From: Echinarachnius parma
Lineage: Eukaryota; Echinodermata; Echinoidea; Clypeasteroida; Echinarachniidae
Reading direction: 5' to 3'
NCBI GenBank assembly: GCA_037951105.1
Contig: JBAMJV010004291.1
Location: 1 to 64,000 of the forward strand
DNA: 64,000 bases
The notes below the pieces were generated by a model, which had not been told where the DNA came from, did not search any database, and saw only the letters and a program-made list of their open reading frames with translations. Below, piece after piece: positions 21,209 to 60,670 of the stretch. Every line of letters starts with the position of its first letter. Within the stretch, counting starts at the first letter, position 1. A program made the translations under genes and the position numbers.

Positions 21209-24200
21209 TAGACGAAACTTATCGTTGGGGTGGGGCACATTACCCAAGCATTACATCACATTAAGACGCCAAAAATCACACAGTCAAGCGAGAGTGCATT
21301 TTCACCCAACACCATTTTTTAATTTTTTTTTACATTTCAATATAATTGAATCATTTAAACTTAAACAATTAAAACTATTATGACCATCAGGAAGAAAAAC
21401 GAAGACAATTAGATGTCAAATCTCTGCTAGTTATATGTCAATACAGCAATATTATTGACTAATAGGCAGTCTTTATCTATTTAACATTGACACTTAATAC
21501 CCCAGTAAGAAAACTATTTGCAAAATAAAGGGCATACATCCCAAATATTTGTACGGTCCATAATTTGGTTTCGACTCTAAAGAGGCACTCGTTACAACAT
21601 TTCGAGGTCATGAGGTCGTAATTTGCTCTAATACATGTTACAACAGACAATGCAGTGAATATTGTAGAACAGATCACCATATTTGTTGGAAATAGAACAC
21701 AAATTGTTGAAGAAGTGAAAACAAACAAAAAAGGGTTGAAGGCATAATAATGACCTCTCCTTATACTTTTAGACAGTCAGTGCTATTTGTTGTTAATATA
21801 AAATATAATAAGGTAACTGTAAATTGATTAATCAGGTTGAAACAAAAATGAATCAAACACAACTGAAAGGAAACAACTCTTTTCAGCTTCGTACATAGTA
21901 TTGTCCTGAACAATATGAAATAGATTAAGGCAGCAAGCAACCTGGCATTGAATGTAAAACATTTTATAAAATCGACGTGAAAACTGGGTAAATGTAAATT
22001 ATTCGAAAAGTATTCATTGTGACCATCTCCCCCCCCCCCCCCCCCCCTTCGGCTTTCAGCGCAATAATTCCGCCAGGTATCGCCACACCGTTTCATGATA
22101 TGTTCATTGAAGTCTTGCGCATCTTTTGCGCCCCTAAATAAATTGTGTTCGTTTTCATATAATTCAAAAAACGTTCATCATTATTAACTTTAATCACGGA
22201 AAAACGGTACGAACAGTTGGACAATGTTCAATAAATAATTGATTACATCAAAACAAACAAATGAATTTAAAAATTTGACAAAATAAAGAAATGCATAAGA
22301 CATTCTCAAACAAAGAATGCAAATAAGCAATGTTTGCCTTAAGGGCAAACATTGTTACAGGGCTTGTAATTGCCAATGTTTGAATGTATAGTTAAAACAT
22401 TGTTAGTTATGTCATAGATAATATTGTTGCATTACATTAGTACTAATAATCCAATACATTGTGATTTCTAGACTAACAAAAAGAATGTATGCATTCATTT
22501 CCATACCAAATTCATTATGATTATTATAATCAGAAAATGTTTATCTAAAAATAGCTATCATTCAGTCTTGTAGATTATGCAGCAAGTCCCCCCTCCCCCC
22601 GGATTGTCTGAACTGTCTATTATGATATGTAACAATTAAAAAACATTGATAATAACCAAAAGAAGACCTCTGAAGACCATTCACATATTATAGACCCACA
22701 CAACAACCTAAATGTTAACATAAAACGACCAATAATATACCAACAAATATATATATTAATCGTTTACAAAAAATAGGGAAGTAAAGGTAGTACAGCAAAG
22801 TAACAACAGCATATCCAACCGACAATGCCCATGTACTAATATAATTAATGTCACATTGTCGAGAAATCATGTTTAAATATGATCATTCATCAAATACAAA
22901 TGATCAGATGACAACGCTGAAATGGATGCCGATATCATGTTTGAAGTGGTCTGTGTTTTCTTTTGTTTTAAAACTGCTTCAGCCCTGTTACAATTATTGT
23001 GGGCTCATTTTGGATTTGCTTAGTTCGAATATGACAAATTATATACAATTGTAAAGGTAATGGCTTGAATTAAATGTCTTGTGCAAATCGGCACAATCAG
23101 TTTTCCCGATTTTTTATAAGGTCACATAGTATGAAAGGATTCATTATTTTTTCGATATTTAAACGTATGAAACATTTAGAAAGTTTTACATTAGGATATT
23201 TTTAGTTTCAGTATGCTAACACCAGGTCCCCGTTTCATATCCTTAAATCCTTAGATGAAATTATGGTAGGCCATGTGTAGCCGTGAAAAATTAAAATTCA
23301 TAACCGAAAGTGAAAATATGTAATAATATGTAATGAAATACGAAGTGTCCTTGATAACATAAAATATTGATTATTTTTCGTACGAATTTGATGTTGTAAT
23401 ACAAAACACGTTCACCCTAGAAAAAAATAGTTTTCCATGATTTTAAATCAAACTTTAATTTAAGTTCAACTTAAAACCTTTGTGAAACGCCACCAAGACT
23501 TAACGCCGAAGTGCTTACCCAAATCATGTTGTACGTTTACACACGATATCGATCCGTAAACTGTTTGTGTTAGTCGGGCCTATATTGCCCCCCCCCCCCC
23601 CTCCCCTACTTGCAAAATCAGGACCCCAGGGCCCTCCACCCTACTGGAAAAGGCAAGACCCCAGTTCCCCCGCCCCCCCCCCCCCCCCCCGCCCCCCTAA
23701 TTCAAAACACAAGTCCCTAGTGCCATCCTCTTATACTGGAAAACGCAAGACCCTAGTGCCCTCCCACCTATTGAAAACGCAAGACCCAAGTGCCCCCCCC
23801 CCCTAAAAATAAAAAATAAAAAAAACATAGTGACGTATTTACAGAGGGCGAGGGAGGGGGAAAGGAGTGGAGGTCTTTGCCCTCTCGCAATAATTTTAAG
23901 AATAAAAAACAATACAAAAAACGAAAAAGAGAGGAAAATGTTTTACTGAATTCGAATGATGTGGTCGCTGATGCTTGGTTACCAGCGGCACCCAATGAAA
24001 TTCACATAATAAAAATAGGACTTCATTTGATGTACTTAGCAAATGTGTAGTTTAAACATTACTAAAATGGCATACTTGCTCCATTGTTTTGATCCATTAT
24101 ATATTTTACCTAAACCTCTTTTCTAAATGTCATGCAGCCATAATAATGGATTACCCTAGGGAGAAAATCGTGCCACGGTGGACAAAAGCCCAATTTTTCA

Positions 24201-24476
24201 CCAAAGCTATGTTTTCATAAACGATTGCTCCGAAACAATTAAATGACGGGATCAAGTTCAAAATGGCGGCCATCTCTGATGTTGACTTATAGTTAGGTAT
24301 CATCCCACCTAAATGTATACGAATGTGTTTAAAATGTTTTTTTGTATACGGTTCCTGGTAGTTTGTATATAACATCATGAGAAAATTCCCCTTTTGAGGT
24401 TTGGAGTTTTGAGTTTTAGTCAAAATTGCGTCCAAGATGGCCGCCATTATCTTAAAAGTGCCATAAATCAGTTATT
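21209..24476. other. Gene-free region downstream of the protease gene
   Basis: No gene was recognised. It holds C-tracts at about 22029-22047, 22588-22600, 23587-23601, 23670-23696 and 23794-23806. Repeats of 'aagaccc.agtgccc' between poly-C tracts occur at 23640-23800. The 3' UTR of the protease gene must begin at 24476 going down, but no clear AATAAA on the minus strand was found close to the stop. Confidence 0.4.
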
Positions 24477-50377
<25,901 letters not shown>

Positions 50378-51780
50378 GCTTCAAATCGAGACCAAAAATC
50401 TATAGACAACTCACAGTGCTACTTGAAAAGGAAATTAAAGGATTTGAACAAAATGTAACAGTTTATTCAAGCAGATATAAATACTATAACATGCGGTGTA
50501 AAAAAAAAAGATATGCTAAATCCTTGTTCACCTAATTAGACTTGAATTCATAACTGTTACGGATTAGGTGATACGTTATTTATGCTGCAATATGCTAATT
50601 TGTGACATTTTAATCGACAATTTCGTCATGTTTATGTCAATGAAATGACAATGTATACCCTTATGTAAAACATAGGGGGAAGTCGATCAAGAAGTAGTGA
50701 GCCACGGTGGATTTACAAAATGTCATACATTTAATATTGACGTCAGAACATTGCATAAGCCAACAAAATATATAAAAATCAATTGTACACTTCTTACACT
50801 TCCCGAATACAAAAATAAATAGGGGGTCGGGGTACATGCATTTGATGATATGGCCGATTAAAGAAGGCCATAATTTTACCATATTTTTCAAATTTGTGAG
50901 CAGGCGAAGCTTCTTTTAGCACATGTATCCCCTTATAATAATGAGTCCAATATGACTAAAAGTAAGTGGAAGTGCTTAAGATGAAGTGTATCAGAAATTG
51001 AGGCAATGTAAGGAGATATGTATTTTCTCTGATTCGCGCGCACTCTGGGGCGCGTGCATGTCAAAGTAAAAGTGACAGTTGATTTCAACAATTCAACTGC
51101 TCGAACTAATCAATATCGTATGTCATGCTAGAATCATAAACAAATGCTTAATGCCGTCTTTTAAACTACAATCTTAGCCACAGTATATTACAATCTGGGA
51201 GAGAATCGAAGAACAACAACCGATCGAGAAACGGCCAAATCATCATCCCAAGCGTGATTAATAAAAATAAACTGAAAATCTAATTTGTAACTTTAACGCG
51301 CGACATGACGACGTTAGAAAATCCGACGAACCAAAATAACATGACATCACAGCAAAAAATCAACAGATTTAAGTGAGACCTATCATCATGCAAAGTTTCA
51401 TGATAATTTATTCATCATACCTGACGAAATCAAAAAGTGATACGTAGGATTTACGTATCAAATAATTAAAGTGATACTACTAATATTTTATAAATGTTAA
51501 ACTACGCTATGAGCGGTTTTTAATACAAGCCTCCCAGTAACACGAGTATGTATCGTTCAAAACTGAAAAGTTCCTGTTTTTCATAGCCAATACCCAATTG
51601 AAAGTATCAAGGTACAAATATTTTGTCACAAAAATCTGAAATCTAGTTCCAAATTCGATTATATACAATATAAATATTGCCCGGTATGTAATAACAACAC
51701 ATCAAACAAAGTGTTCGCAGAAAATGTGTTATAGCCCATTATGAAATATCATAGTAAGTTGCTAAAGTGTAAGTACTCAC

Positions 51781-51827
51781 CAACCAAGAATAAACGTTCG
51801 CTCCTGCAGAATGTGGTCTTGTTAAAT
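51781..51827 (-). other. Non-coding first exon (5' UTR) of the protease gene
   Basis: It runs from an initiator-like TCA(+1)TTT at about 51827 to TTGGTTG|GTGAGT, a strong donor. The following intron would end at 50400. Inference from sequence signals only. Confidence 0.6.
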
Positions 51828-51865
51828 GAGGGCAAATGGAGGTAAAGTGACTCTATATAGAGAAA
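51828..51865 (-). promoter_or_regulatory. TATA-box core promoter of the protease gene
   Basis: CTATATAGAG on the minus strand places the first T of TATA about 32 bases before the initiator A at 51827, followed by the donor-bounded exon 1. Spacing, TATA and initiator agree with a focused RNA polymerase II promoter. Confidence 0.6.
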
Positions 51866-53099
51866 ATCATTGAAATCATCTGCCAACTATCTTTGTTGAA
51901 GCGACTTGTTTGTATTCATTTGCATTCAGGATTTAACTGGAATCAAGTCATATTTGCATAACACCAATACTAATGTAATTGATGCATTTCTAATTGAGAA
52001 ATCAATTTTCTCTAGATATTATGTGTTTTGGTTGAAGTTGTATTAATAATATTAGAAAGGTTTATTACAGGTTTCCATTTCGTTTCCAAAAATAAATATC
52101 TGAGTTAATGAATCCCAGGATAGCAAACATATTATGTACTTTTCAATATCTATTTTCACAGCGGCTGTATGTCGAGATGTATCCATGATATGTTTTAATC
52201 AACATCAACCAGTCTGGCGCAACACCGGAAAACCGAGCATGCTCATAGGCCGAATCCCGCCCGCACCGCGATGTTTTTCGTGTAAAACCAATGGACAAAT
52301 CTGCCAGTACGAAACCTTTGTCAAAATGCCTAGCTTTTCAAAAATGGTCTGAAACCATTTTATCTAAACTTTTCATACAGTTAGATGAATAAGTAAACTT
52401 TGATCAGCTACTGGTATATTATCAAGAACATTGAGCCAGACCAAATTGAGTTATTGGACCTGTATATGATATTAGCTGTCACCTTTTGAAAAGTCGTCGG
52501 TATAAAGTCGTTCTAAACAGGCGTTCGCAAGCTGTGCAAGTTCGTGCGATTATGCAACGTTGCGGGATGCAGTAATCGTGCAAACGCACTGTGCGGGGCG
52601 GTACTGCGTGACACACGCGTGCGATATGTAGTAAACGTGACCACTGTATGTACTGGCGAAGCAGCGTGGTAGAGGTGTTCATACACGATGTGTGCATTCG
52701 CAGTAAACCTCTCCGAAGTTATCGGGTTAATTGTATTGCCTCTTACTATACCATCACAGTAAAACGGGAATTAAGTTACCAGATAAAGATTCTCGGTTGA
52801 AGGACATCACACAAATATAACACAGTGTGATAAGATATTGAGATGGAAAGAAAACGAGAAAGATACAGGGAGGAATGTAAACGACGTAACGATTTAACAT
52901 CTCTTTTAAAACGACAGAATGAAGTCTACTCGTCGACTCAGTGCATCGCTGTCTGAGCAGGGTCGTACCGGGTAAAACGAGCATATACCGGGCTTGGAAA
53001 CAGGTGTTGTATGCAACTATCAACCATGTCAAAGCATATTTGTCTTATCTAGTATTGCTTTTCTAAAAAGAGAAAAATCATATTCGGACCCAGTAATGT
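51866..53099. other. Region upstream of the protease promoter, no gene seen
   Basis: Contains a copy of a short repeat (52030-52170) also found at 53590-53720 and 56750-56880. A patch rich in 'gtactgcg/tagtaaacgtg' phrases at 52490-52720 resembles decayed iteron sequence. The small frames on both strands have no protein-like features. Confidence 0.4.
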
Positions 53100-53130
53100 G
53101 TGTACAGACATAGGGCGACAGATGACTCAC

Positions 53131-53145
53131 TCACACATACACATA

Positions 53146-53219
<74 letters not shown>

Positions 53220-53236
53220 CACACACGCACACAAAC
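53131..53236. repeat. (CA)n microsatellite
   Basis: About 100 bp of nearly uninterrupted CA repeats. Related impure CA-rich tracts occur at 55405-55510 and 57645-57770, within the two copies of the following duplication. Confidence 0.95.
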
Positions 53237-54075
53237 ATACACGCACTCATCCCACTTTACACACATATACATAAACAGTACACGTCAGAATCTTGACCCA
53301 GATAAGAGAGTAAGAGAGGGGATAGATTCCCAACACCCTCTCTCGATCTAGGCCTTGTCCTCAACAGATTGCTGAGGAGTACCTCTCCCGACACCCATGT
53401 CAGCGTCTAGTACTAATTATATGACCTGGAATACGTCCACCATCTGGAGTTGCCTCCATGCCTATGCAACCTACCACACACATCTCCATCACTTGGACTA
53501 TTATTGCTTGCCTGTGGACATAGGCGAGAGATCTGCCCCCCCCCCGCCCCCCCCCCCCCCCCTCCCTACCTCGAATTTGTAATTTGTATTTATAATATAA
53601 GAAGGTTAATTACATGTTTCCATTTCGTTCTTTAAAAAATAAATATCTGACTTAATGAATTCCGGGATAGCAAACATAATGATGTACATTTCCATATGTA
53701 TTTTCGCAGATGCAGCCTCTGCAGCTTACATGTTAGAAAGTTAGATTAAGTGTCTAAAATATTTTTCCAGGTACGAGAACATGATACATACTGCGAGCTC
53801 AGCGTTGAAATAGAAGTTTGTTACAGGAACAAAATACCGCACTAGTTCGTTTAATTTTTAGAAGGTTCCTTTTCCAAGATGGTGGTCAACATGAGATCAA
53901 AACTGGCCGCCGTTGTTAAAACTGTCCATAACTTTGCTTCTAGACATAAGAAAGTTGATTTAAGTGTCTAAACATGTTTCCAGGTACGAGCAAATGATAC
54001 ATACTGCGAGCTCAGCGTTGGAATAGAAGTTTGTTACAGGAATAACATACCGCACTAGTTTCAAACCTACCTTAA

Positions 54076-54283
54076 AGTGATCCAGGTAAAGTGGCTAAGT
54101 CCACGAAAAATACTCGGAGCTTCCTCGTTTCTCTTCTGCCGTGTTGTTTAGCTTATGGTAAGAGAAGAATACAATACGGTTCGATGTTTTCAAATGTCCC
54201 TTTAGTATGAAGATAATTATCATTGAAAATCATTATTTCAAAAGCGTTAGCTAACGCTTTTGATAAAAAGTACAATTGTCGTA
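54076..54283. mobile_element. Truncated AGTGATCC-family MITE
   Basis: It begins AGTGATCCAGGTAAAGTGGC after TTAA (54072-54075), at the point where copy 2 reads 'caaacctaccTTAAcctgta'. It matches the inverted right half of 54512-55067 and then breaks off. The host DNA kept at 57006-57087 in copy 2 is missing here, so insertion was followed by a deletion. Confidence 0.75.
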
Positions 54284-54511
54284 GCTCATTGTTTACAGTA
54301 ACAGTTTACAGTAAACATATATTGGCACAGCCATGGTGTGTGTGGAAATGTCGATCAAACGTGGAGATGTTGTCTGTTCATGAATTACCATTTGAGCCCC
54401 TCATGTGTATCAAATGACAGAGACATTACCACTGTGCCATTAGTAATCAAGATTTTGTTATGAGATTTTCATCAATTATCTCACCATATTATACAGATTT
54501 TAGACTATTAA

Positions 54512-55067
54512 AGTGATCCAGGTAAAGTGTCAGACATTGCACAAAATGACATTTGAGACTTCAATCCTATATCAATATCATTGTAAAATACAATTGAAAG
54601 ATTTGTGAAAGTTTGAAAGAAAACGAACACTGTTTACCTAGTGAAAAAAACGAATATTGAGTTCATATTTTATCACCGAATACTGATGGTCTGTTGTAGA
54701 TTTGTCGCAGTAATAATCATCCGTTTGATCTTGACGATATCTTGACGATATCGATACATACAGACGTTACGGAATTCATGGAATTTGCGCTCACTCGGCT
54801 CAAAGTTCAGTGGGTCGGGAAAATTTCCCACGCGCGTGCTGGCCCGGACGTGTTCAGCGACGACAATTGTACTTTTTATCAAAACCGTTAGCTAACGCTT
54901 TTGAAATAATGATTTTCAATGATAATTATCTTCATACTAAAGGGACATTTGAAAAAATCGAACCCTATTTTATTCTTCTCTTACCATAAGCTAAACAACA
55001 CGGCAGAAGAGAAACGAGGAAGCTCCAAGTATTTTTTCGTGGAGTTAGACACTTTACCTGGATCACT
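54512..55067. mobile_element. TTAA MITE, AGTGATCCAGGTAAAGTGTC family, complete
   Basis: The 556-bp element has terminal inverted repeats AGTGATCCAGGTAAAGTGTC and complement, with TTAA at 54508-54511 and 55068-55071. Copy 2 of the surrounding duplication shows an unoccupied site, 'agattattgagattaaaatt', at about 57300-57320. Confidence 0.9.
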
Positions 55068-56404
55068 TTAAGATAAAAATCCTTAAGTTCAACTAAACTT
55101 TTTAATATCTAGTGCTTGGTAATATAAGTGCATCATTAATTTGAATCTGCGCCAAATTTACTGAAATGAAAATCAACGTTTCATGTAACAGATACTAATT
55201 TTGTTATTTGATTATTCTTACACTCGTTGAAATATGAAACGTCTAAAATGAGAAAATACAAGTAACGTAACATCTGCCATGTTTACAGTCCAAAGTACAC
55301 ACGATTAATTATATCGATGAAAATTATTTCTGAAAACAAATAGTGTTTAAAAATTGTTGAAGATAAAGTTTAAAATGTACAAATACAAGTAACGTGGCAC
55401 AAACTCACACCCACACAAGTACACACGCACACACACACCCACGCAAGTACACACATATTGACATACACATATACACGCACCCATCCCACTTCACACACAT
55501 GTACACATAAACTCAGCCAATATACTAGATTCTAGTCTATATTGTTGTGTGGCTATTATTGTTACTTACCCCTCTTAGTCCAAGAGCACAAGCTGATAAA
55601 TATAAAAATCAGGACACTTTTCAACCAAACTGAAAATTGTAGGATAGGTCCAAACCATTTTATGACGAATAACACATTAACTAACCAAAAGCCCCCCCCC
55701 CCCCCCCCCCAAAAAAAACAAAAAAATTACCCCTTTTTATTTTCCAGTATCTAACAAGGAGTTGTAATTGGCCGCCAATGTCATCTTTATTACACTTATT
55801 ACTTTCTAGACAGGTTGGAGAGCTGGTTCAAGGGATCTAGTAAAAATTTTCCAAATCCACAAAACTTAATCAGAAATCCAAAGGTCATCTTATACAGTGT
55901 TGTCACCGTATCATATTGATGTGTATACTATAGAATCTTTGAAGAGGTTTTTGGTTTTTCAAATTTCCCTTTCGTTAAGAAGATATTTACGATTAAAGAA
56001 AATAATTTTGCTTTGATTATTCTCACACTCGCTGATATATGAAACGTCTAAAATTTGAAAAACAAGTAACGTAACAACTGTCATATTTTACAGTCCAAAG
56101 TACACCCGAATAATTACGAGGAATTTACACTTGAGCTGCCAGACGACATCCCCTATCGCCATTAATTTTGGAGAACCTCATCACGCACCAATCATTTACC
56201 AATCACTAGCCGGCATTAATATTGTGGCGTCATCATCCTGAATACGCGCAGTCCTCGTCTGTAATAAGCTGCTGGTAAACTTTTCTTGGGGCGTGGTCTG
56301 GCCGCTAAAGTGTATTTTACCATAATTACATCGATGAAAAATTATTCCTGACAAAAAATAATGATACAAATTTTAACCTATCCCACTTCTCACACATATA
56401 CACA

Positions 56405-58730
56405 TAAACTGTTTACGTCAGAATTTTGACCCTAGAGAGTAAAAGAGGGGATAGATTCCCGCCACCCTCACCCGATCTACGCCCTTGTCCTCAACAGATC
56501 GCCGGGGAGTACCTCTCCCGACACCCGTGTCAGCGTTCAGTACTAATATATATATGTCCTGAACAAGTCCATCATCTGAAGTTGCCTACCTTCCTTTACA
56601 GCCTACCACACACATCTCCGTCACCTGGGCTTTTGCTTGCCTGTGGACATAGGCGAGCGATCTGGGGCTGCAGCCCCCCCCCCCCCCCCCCCCCCCTCCC
56701 CCAGCCCCCCTCCCCACCTCGATTTTGTAATTTGTATTTATAATATAAGAAGGTTAATTACATGTTTCCATTTCGTTCTTTAAAAAATAAATATCTGACT
56801 TAATGAATCCCGGGTTAGCAAACATATGATGTACTTTTCCATATTTATTTTCACAGCTGCAGCCTCTGCAGCTTACATGTTAGAAAATTAAATTAAGTGT
56901 CTAAAATATGTTTCCAGGTACGAGAAAATGATACATACTGCAAGCTCAGCGTTGAAATAGAAGTTTGTTACAGGAACAAAATACCGCACTAGTTTCAAAC
57001 CTACCTTAACCTGTATCTAAACAATACAAATAAACATGAATAATGTGATGCCCCATTTGTACAATTTTTTCAGATTCTTTCAATTGAATTAAAATGTTTA
57101 CAGTAAACATATATTGGCACAGCCATGTTGTGTGTGGAAATGTTGATCAAACGAGGAGATGTTGTCTGTTCATGAATTACCATTTTAGCCCCTCATGTGT
57201 ATCAAATGACAGAGATATGAGGGCCTTCCACTGTGCCTTTAGTAATCAAGATTCTGTTATGAGATTTGTATAAATATTCTCACCATATTATAGAGATTTT
57301 AGATTATTGAGATTAAAATTCTTAAGTTGAACTAAACTTTTTAATATCTAGTGCTTGGTAATATAAGTGCATCAATAATTTGAATCTGCGCCAAATTTAC
57401 TGAAATGAAAATCAACGTTTCATGTAACAGATACTAACTGTTTTATTTGATTATTCTTACACTCGTTGGAATATGAAACGTCTAAAATGAGAAAATACAA
57501 GCTACGTAACATCTGTCATGCTTACCGTCCAAAGTACACACGACTAATTATATCGATGAAAATTATTCCTGAAAACAAAAAGTGTTTAAATATTTTTGAA
57601 GATAAAATTTTTAAAAATACAAATACATGTAACGTGGCACAAACTCACACCCACGTAAGTACACACGCACACACACACCCACGCGAGTACACACGCAAAC
57701 ACACACCCACGAAGGTACACACATACACCTATACACGCACCCATCCCACTTCACACACATGTACACATAAACTCAGCCAGTATACATGGTATACTATGTT
57801 CTAGTCTATATTGTTGTGCTGCTATTATTGTTACTTACCCCTCTTAGTCCAAGAGCACAAGCTCATAAATATCCAAATCCGGACACTTTTCAACCAAGCT
57901 GAAAATTGCAGGATAGGTCCAAACCATTTTGTGACGAATAACATATTAACTAACCAAACCCCCCCCCCCCCCCCCCCCAAACAACAACAAACAGAATTAC
58001 CCCTTTTTATTTTCCAGTATCTAACAAGGAGTTGTAATTGACCACAATGTCATCTTTATTACACTTATTCCTTTCTAGACAGGTGAGCTGGTTCAAGGAA
58101 TCTAGTAACATTTTTCACATCCACGAAGCTTGATAAGAAATCCAAAAGTCCTATTATACAGTGTTGTCACCGTATTATATTAATGTGTATACTGTAGAAG
58201 CTTTGAAGAGGTTGTTGGTTTTTCAAATTTCCCTTTCGTTAAGAAGATATTTACGATTAAAGTGTTCCGATTTGTCAGTTTCTACTAGATAGTCAAATCC
58301 GTGTATCAAGTCAGTGAAATGAGTTCGGGAATATCATTATGCATTTGATTCCATTACTATCATATATTTAATGTGAAATTTCAACACATTACTCAGAGGA
58401 CATATCAAGTCACAAAACTGCACATTTCCCCAACCATTCGTCCTTTTTTGCACATGCCAACAAAGGTATTACACGTAGCTCCCTTTAGAGGGTCTTAATA
58501 TATGTTTCAGTGTAATATATTACAAGCAACTTTAACAATCTACTGCTTGGTAATATAACTTCATCCCTAATTTCAAACGTCACCTAATTTACTTTAAAAA
58601 TAATATCAACGATTCATGTAACAGATAATAATTTTGCTTTGATTATTCTCACACTCGCTAATATATGAAACATCTAAAATTTGAACAAACAAGTAACGTA
58701 ACATCTGTCATATTTTACAGTCCAAAGTAC
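56405..58730. repeat. Segmental duplication, copy 2
   Basis: Same block order as 53270-56100 without the two AGTGATCC MITEs. 58080-58730 additionally resembles 55795-56100 and an earlier stretch at 35970-36350 ('gttaagaagatatttacgat', 'catatca..tcaca'). Poly-C tracts at about 56671-56697 and 57959-57978 sit at the same relative positions as in copy 1. No gene. Confidence 0.8.
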
Positions 58731-58947
58731 ACACGATTAATTACATTGATGAAAACTTGTTTCTGACAAAATTTATTTTTATCATGATCTAATATTTTTA
58801 TTTTGATGATAAAACGCTTAAAATGTACAAATACAAGCAACGTAGCTTATGTACGCGCCTCCCCCCGAATTCAGAAAAGTCCTTTTTTGTTCGTCTCTGG
58901 TCTAGTTTCTATCGGTCTCGGGACTTGATATCGGTCTCAAACATCTA

Positions 58948-60540
58948 AACCCCTCAAAAAAAGTTCGGAAACTCAAGTTTGATCGATTATATCTATTTTA
59001 TTAAGAAATCATAATGGTTATATTTGGTATCACTTGAAAGGGTGTGTATACCTGTTTAAAATGATACCAAATTCGTAGACATCACGAGCACGAGGTATGT
59101 GCAGTATACTTGAGAATGGGGGAAAGTCAGAAGTGAAATGTCGCAAAATGCGCCAACAAACTTCAGTTGGAAGGTCTGACAACCATATCACGGTCTTTCT
59201 CAAGTTCAAATTCTTTCGACGATGAATATCTTGTCAATGAAGAGATACTGTTGAATATGGTATCAGACAACAGCCTGTTTAATTATCTTTCCAATGACAC
59301 CTCACTTGGAATAATTATGAAAGCCGGGTAGGTACAATTAAGGTGAATATTTGGGATGATCGACAGCAAAATGTAAGCAAAATGCATTTGATTGTGTGAA
59401 ATTGAAGGCGTTGCATCCAAAAACGACTTTTGTGGGGATATCTTAGTACTTTACTTTACATAATCATTATGAAATTCAACATTATGTTAAAGCGTGTTAA
59501 TTTGTCAATGAAATAATGCCCCATTCATAGTGGTTATGTGCTTGAGGTGTGTGTAGTACCTCTAAATGTATGGGGCTCAAAATGACACGTTGTTAGGTAG
59601 ACTTTCTACCGTTTGATACGTGGTAATAAGGGCATACCTACACGGTCGAAGAGGGCGCTAATATGCCAGTTCTGGCCAGTTTGCGTAGGTTTAGAGAAAT
59701 TTGAAGCATTTTCAATACATCAAGTTTGTGAGTTTCCTGTATTACACACTCACATTCAGCATAATCATTGCAAATGAGACATCATATTAAAGGTAAATTA
59801 ACGAGCTTTCCGATAGTGCAAAACGTAATGATGATAGAGTTATGCTTAATACAACAATATCTTACCGGAATCTTGAAACAAGAAGCCATGGTCTTAAATT
59901 CATAGCATTTATAGACCCCCATATCCGGTTTTACTGCACACACCCCAATAGCATAATTATTACAGGTGAGACATGATTTTAAAGAAAAATAAACACGCTT
60001 TCACATGATACTAAATTTACTGATGATTATGCAATTTACAACCCTAAAACATTCCTCCAATAGTCGTTTTTCGATGCAACGCCTTCAATTTCACAAACAG
60101 AAATGCATTTTGCAACATTTCCCTTTCGGCCCTCCCCCATATTCAGCTGTACCATACTTAACATGTTAATAAAATTGTTACGAACATAACCGTATTGAAA
60201 AGATAGACACATAGGCTTTAAAATGATACCAAATTTGATAAGTTTAAATCATTTGAACACGCTACAATCTTCGATACAACCTGAACATTAAAAAATACGG
60301 CACAAGAGTCAAATTTCCCAACTGAATACTTTCGGCCCGTTTTGCGACATTTCACTTCTGACCGTCCTCATTTCTGAAACGCACTGCGTATTCCCTGATT
60401 TGAAATGAATGACAAATAATGTACCATTTTAAAGGGAAATCATCATGCTTTACAATGACACTAAAAGGAACAAATACAATTTGACAATAAAAGTTATACA
60501 ATCGATCAAAGTTGAGTTTCCGAACTTTTTTTGAGGGGTT
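58948..60540. mobile_element. 1.6-kb TA-flanked inverted-repeat element
   Basis: Terminal inverted repeats of about 41 bp begin AACCCCTCAAAAAAAGTTCG, with TA on both sides (58946-58947, 60541-60542). The interior has several diverged copies of 'aatgataccaaattt' and 'aaaatgcatttg..tgtgaaatt' phrases and no transposase frame. It is related internally to 39426-40169. Fits a non-autonomous Tc1/mariner-type element. Confidence 0.8.
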
Positions 60541-60542
60541 TA

Positions 60543-60670
60543 AATCAGCGGACTCGGAAGCCCACCCCCCCCCCCCCCCCACCTCGATTTACACGACTCA
60601 ACCAGTGGTCTCGGTCCCGTTTTTGGTAAATTTCGCACCCCCTTGAAAAATCCTGGCTACGGGCCTGGCT
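60543..60670. repeat. Poly-C repeat ending 'aaaaatcctggctacgggcc'
   Basis: A C-run (about 60564-60580) is followed by 'acctcgatttacacgactca' and 'ccttgaaaaatcctggctac'. It is the inverted relative of the repeat at 7186-7430. Confidence 0.45.

Larger units (their letters stand above)
53270..56100. repeat. Rearranged segmental duplication, copy 1
   Basis: Blocks 53280-54071, 54284-54507 and 55072-55880 correspond in order to 56405-57005, 57088-57305 and 57306-58130. The intervening stretches are MITE insertions or deletions (54076-54283, 54512-55067). There is no gene. The poly-C tract at about 53537-53562 lies at the same place as one in copy 2. Confidence 0.8.

Noticed and set aside
53078..53351. 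Cys/Val- and Thr/His-repeat frames
   Set aside because: Translation of a (CA)n microsatellite on both strands.
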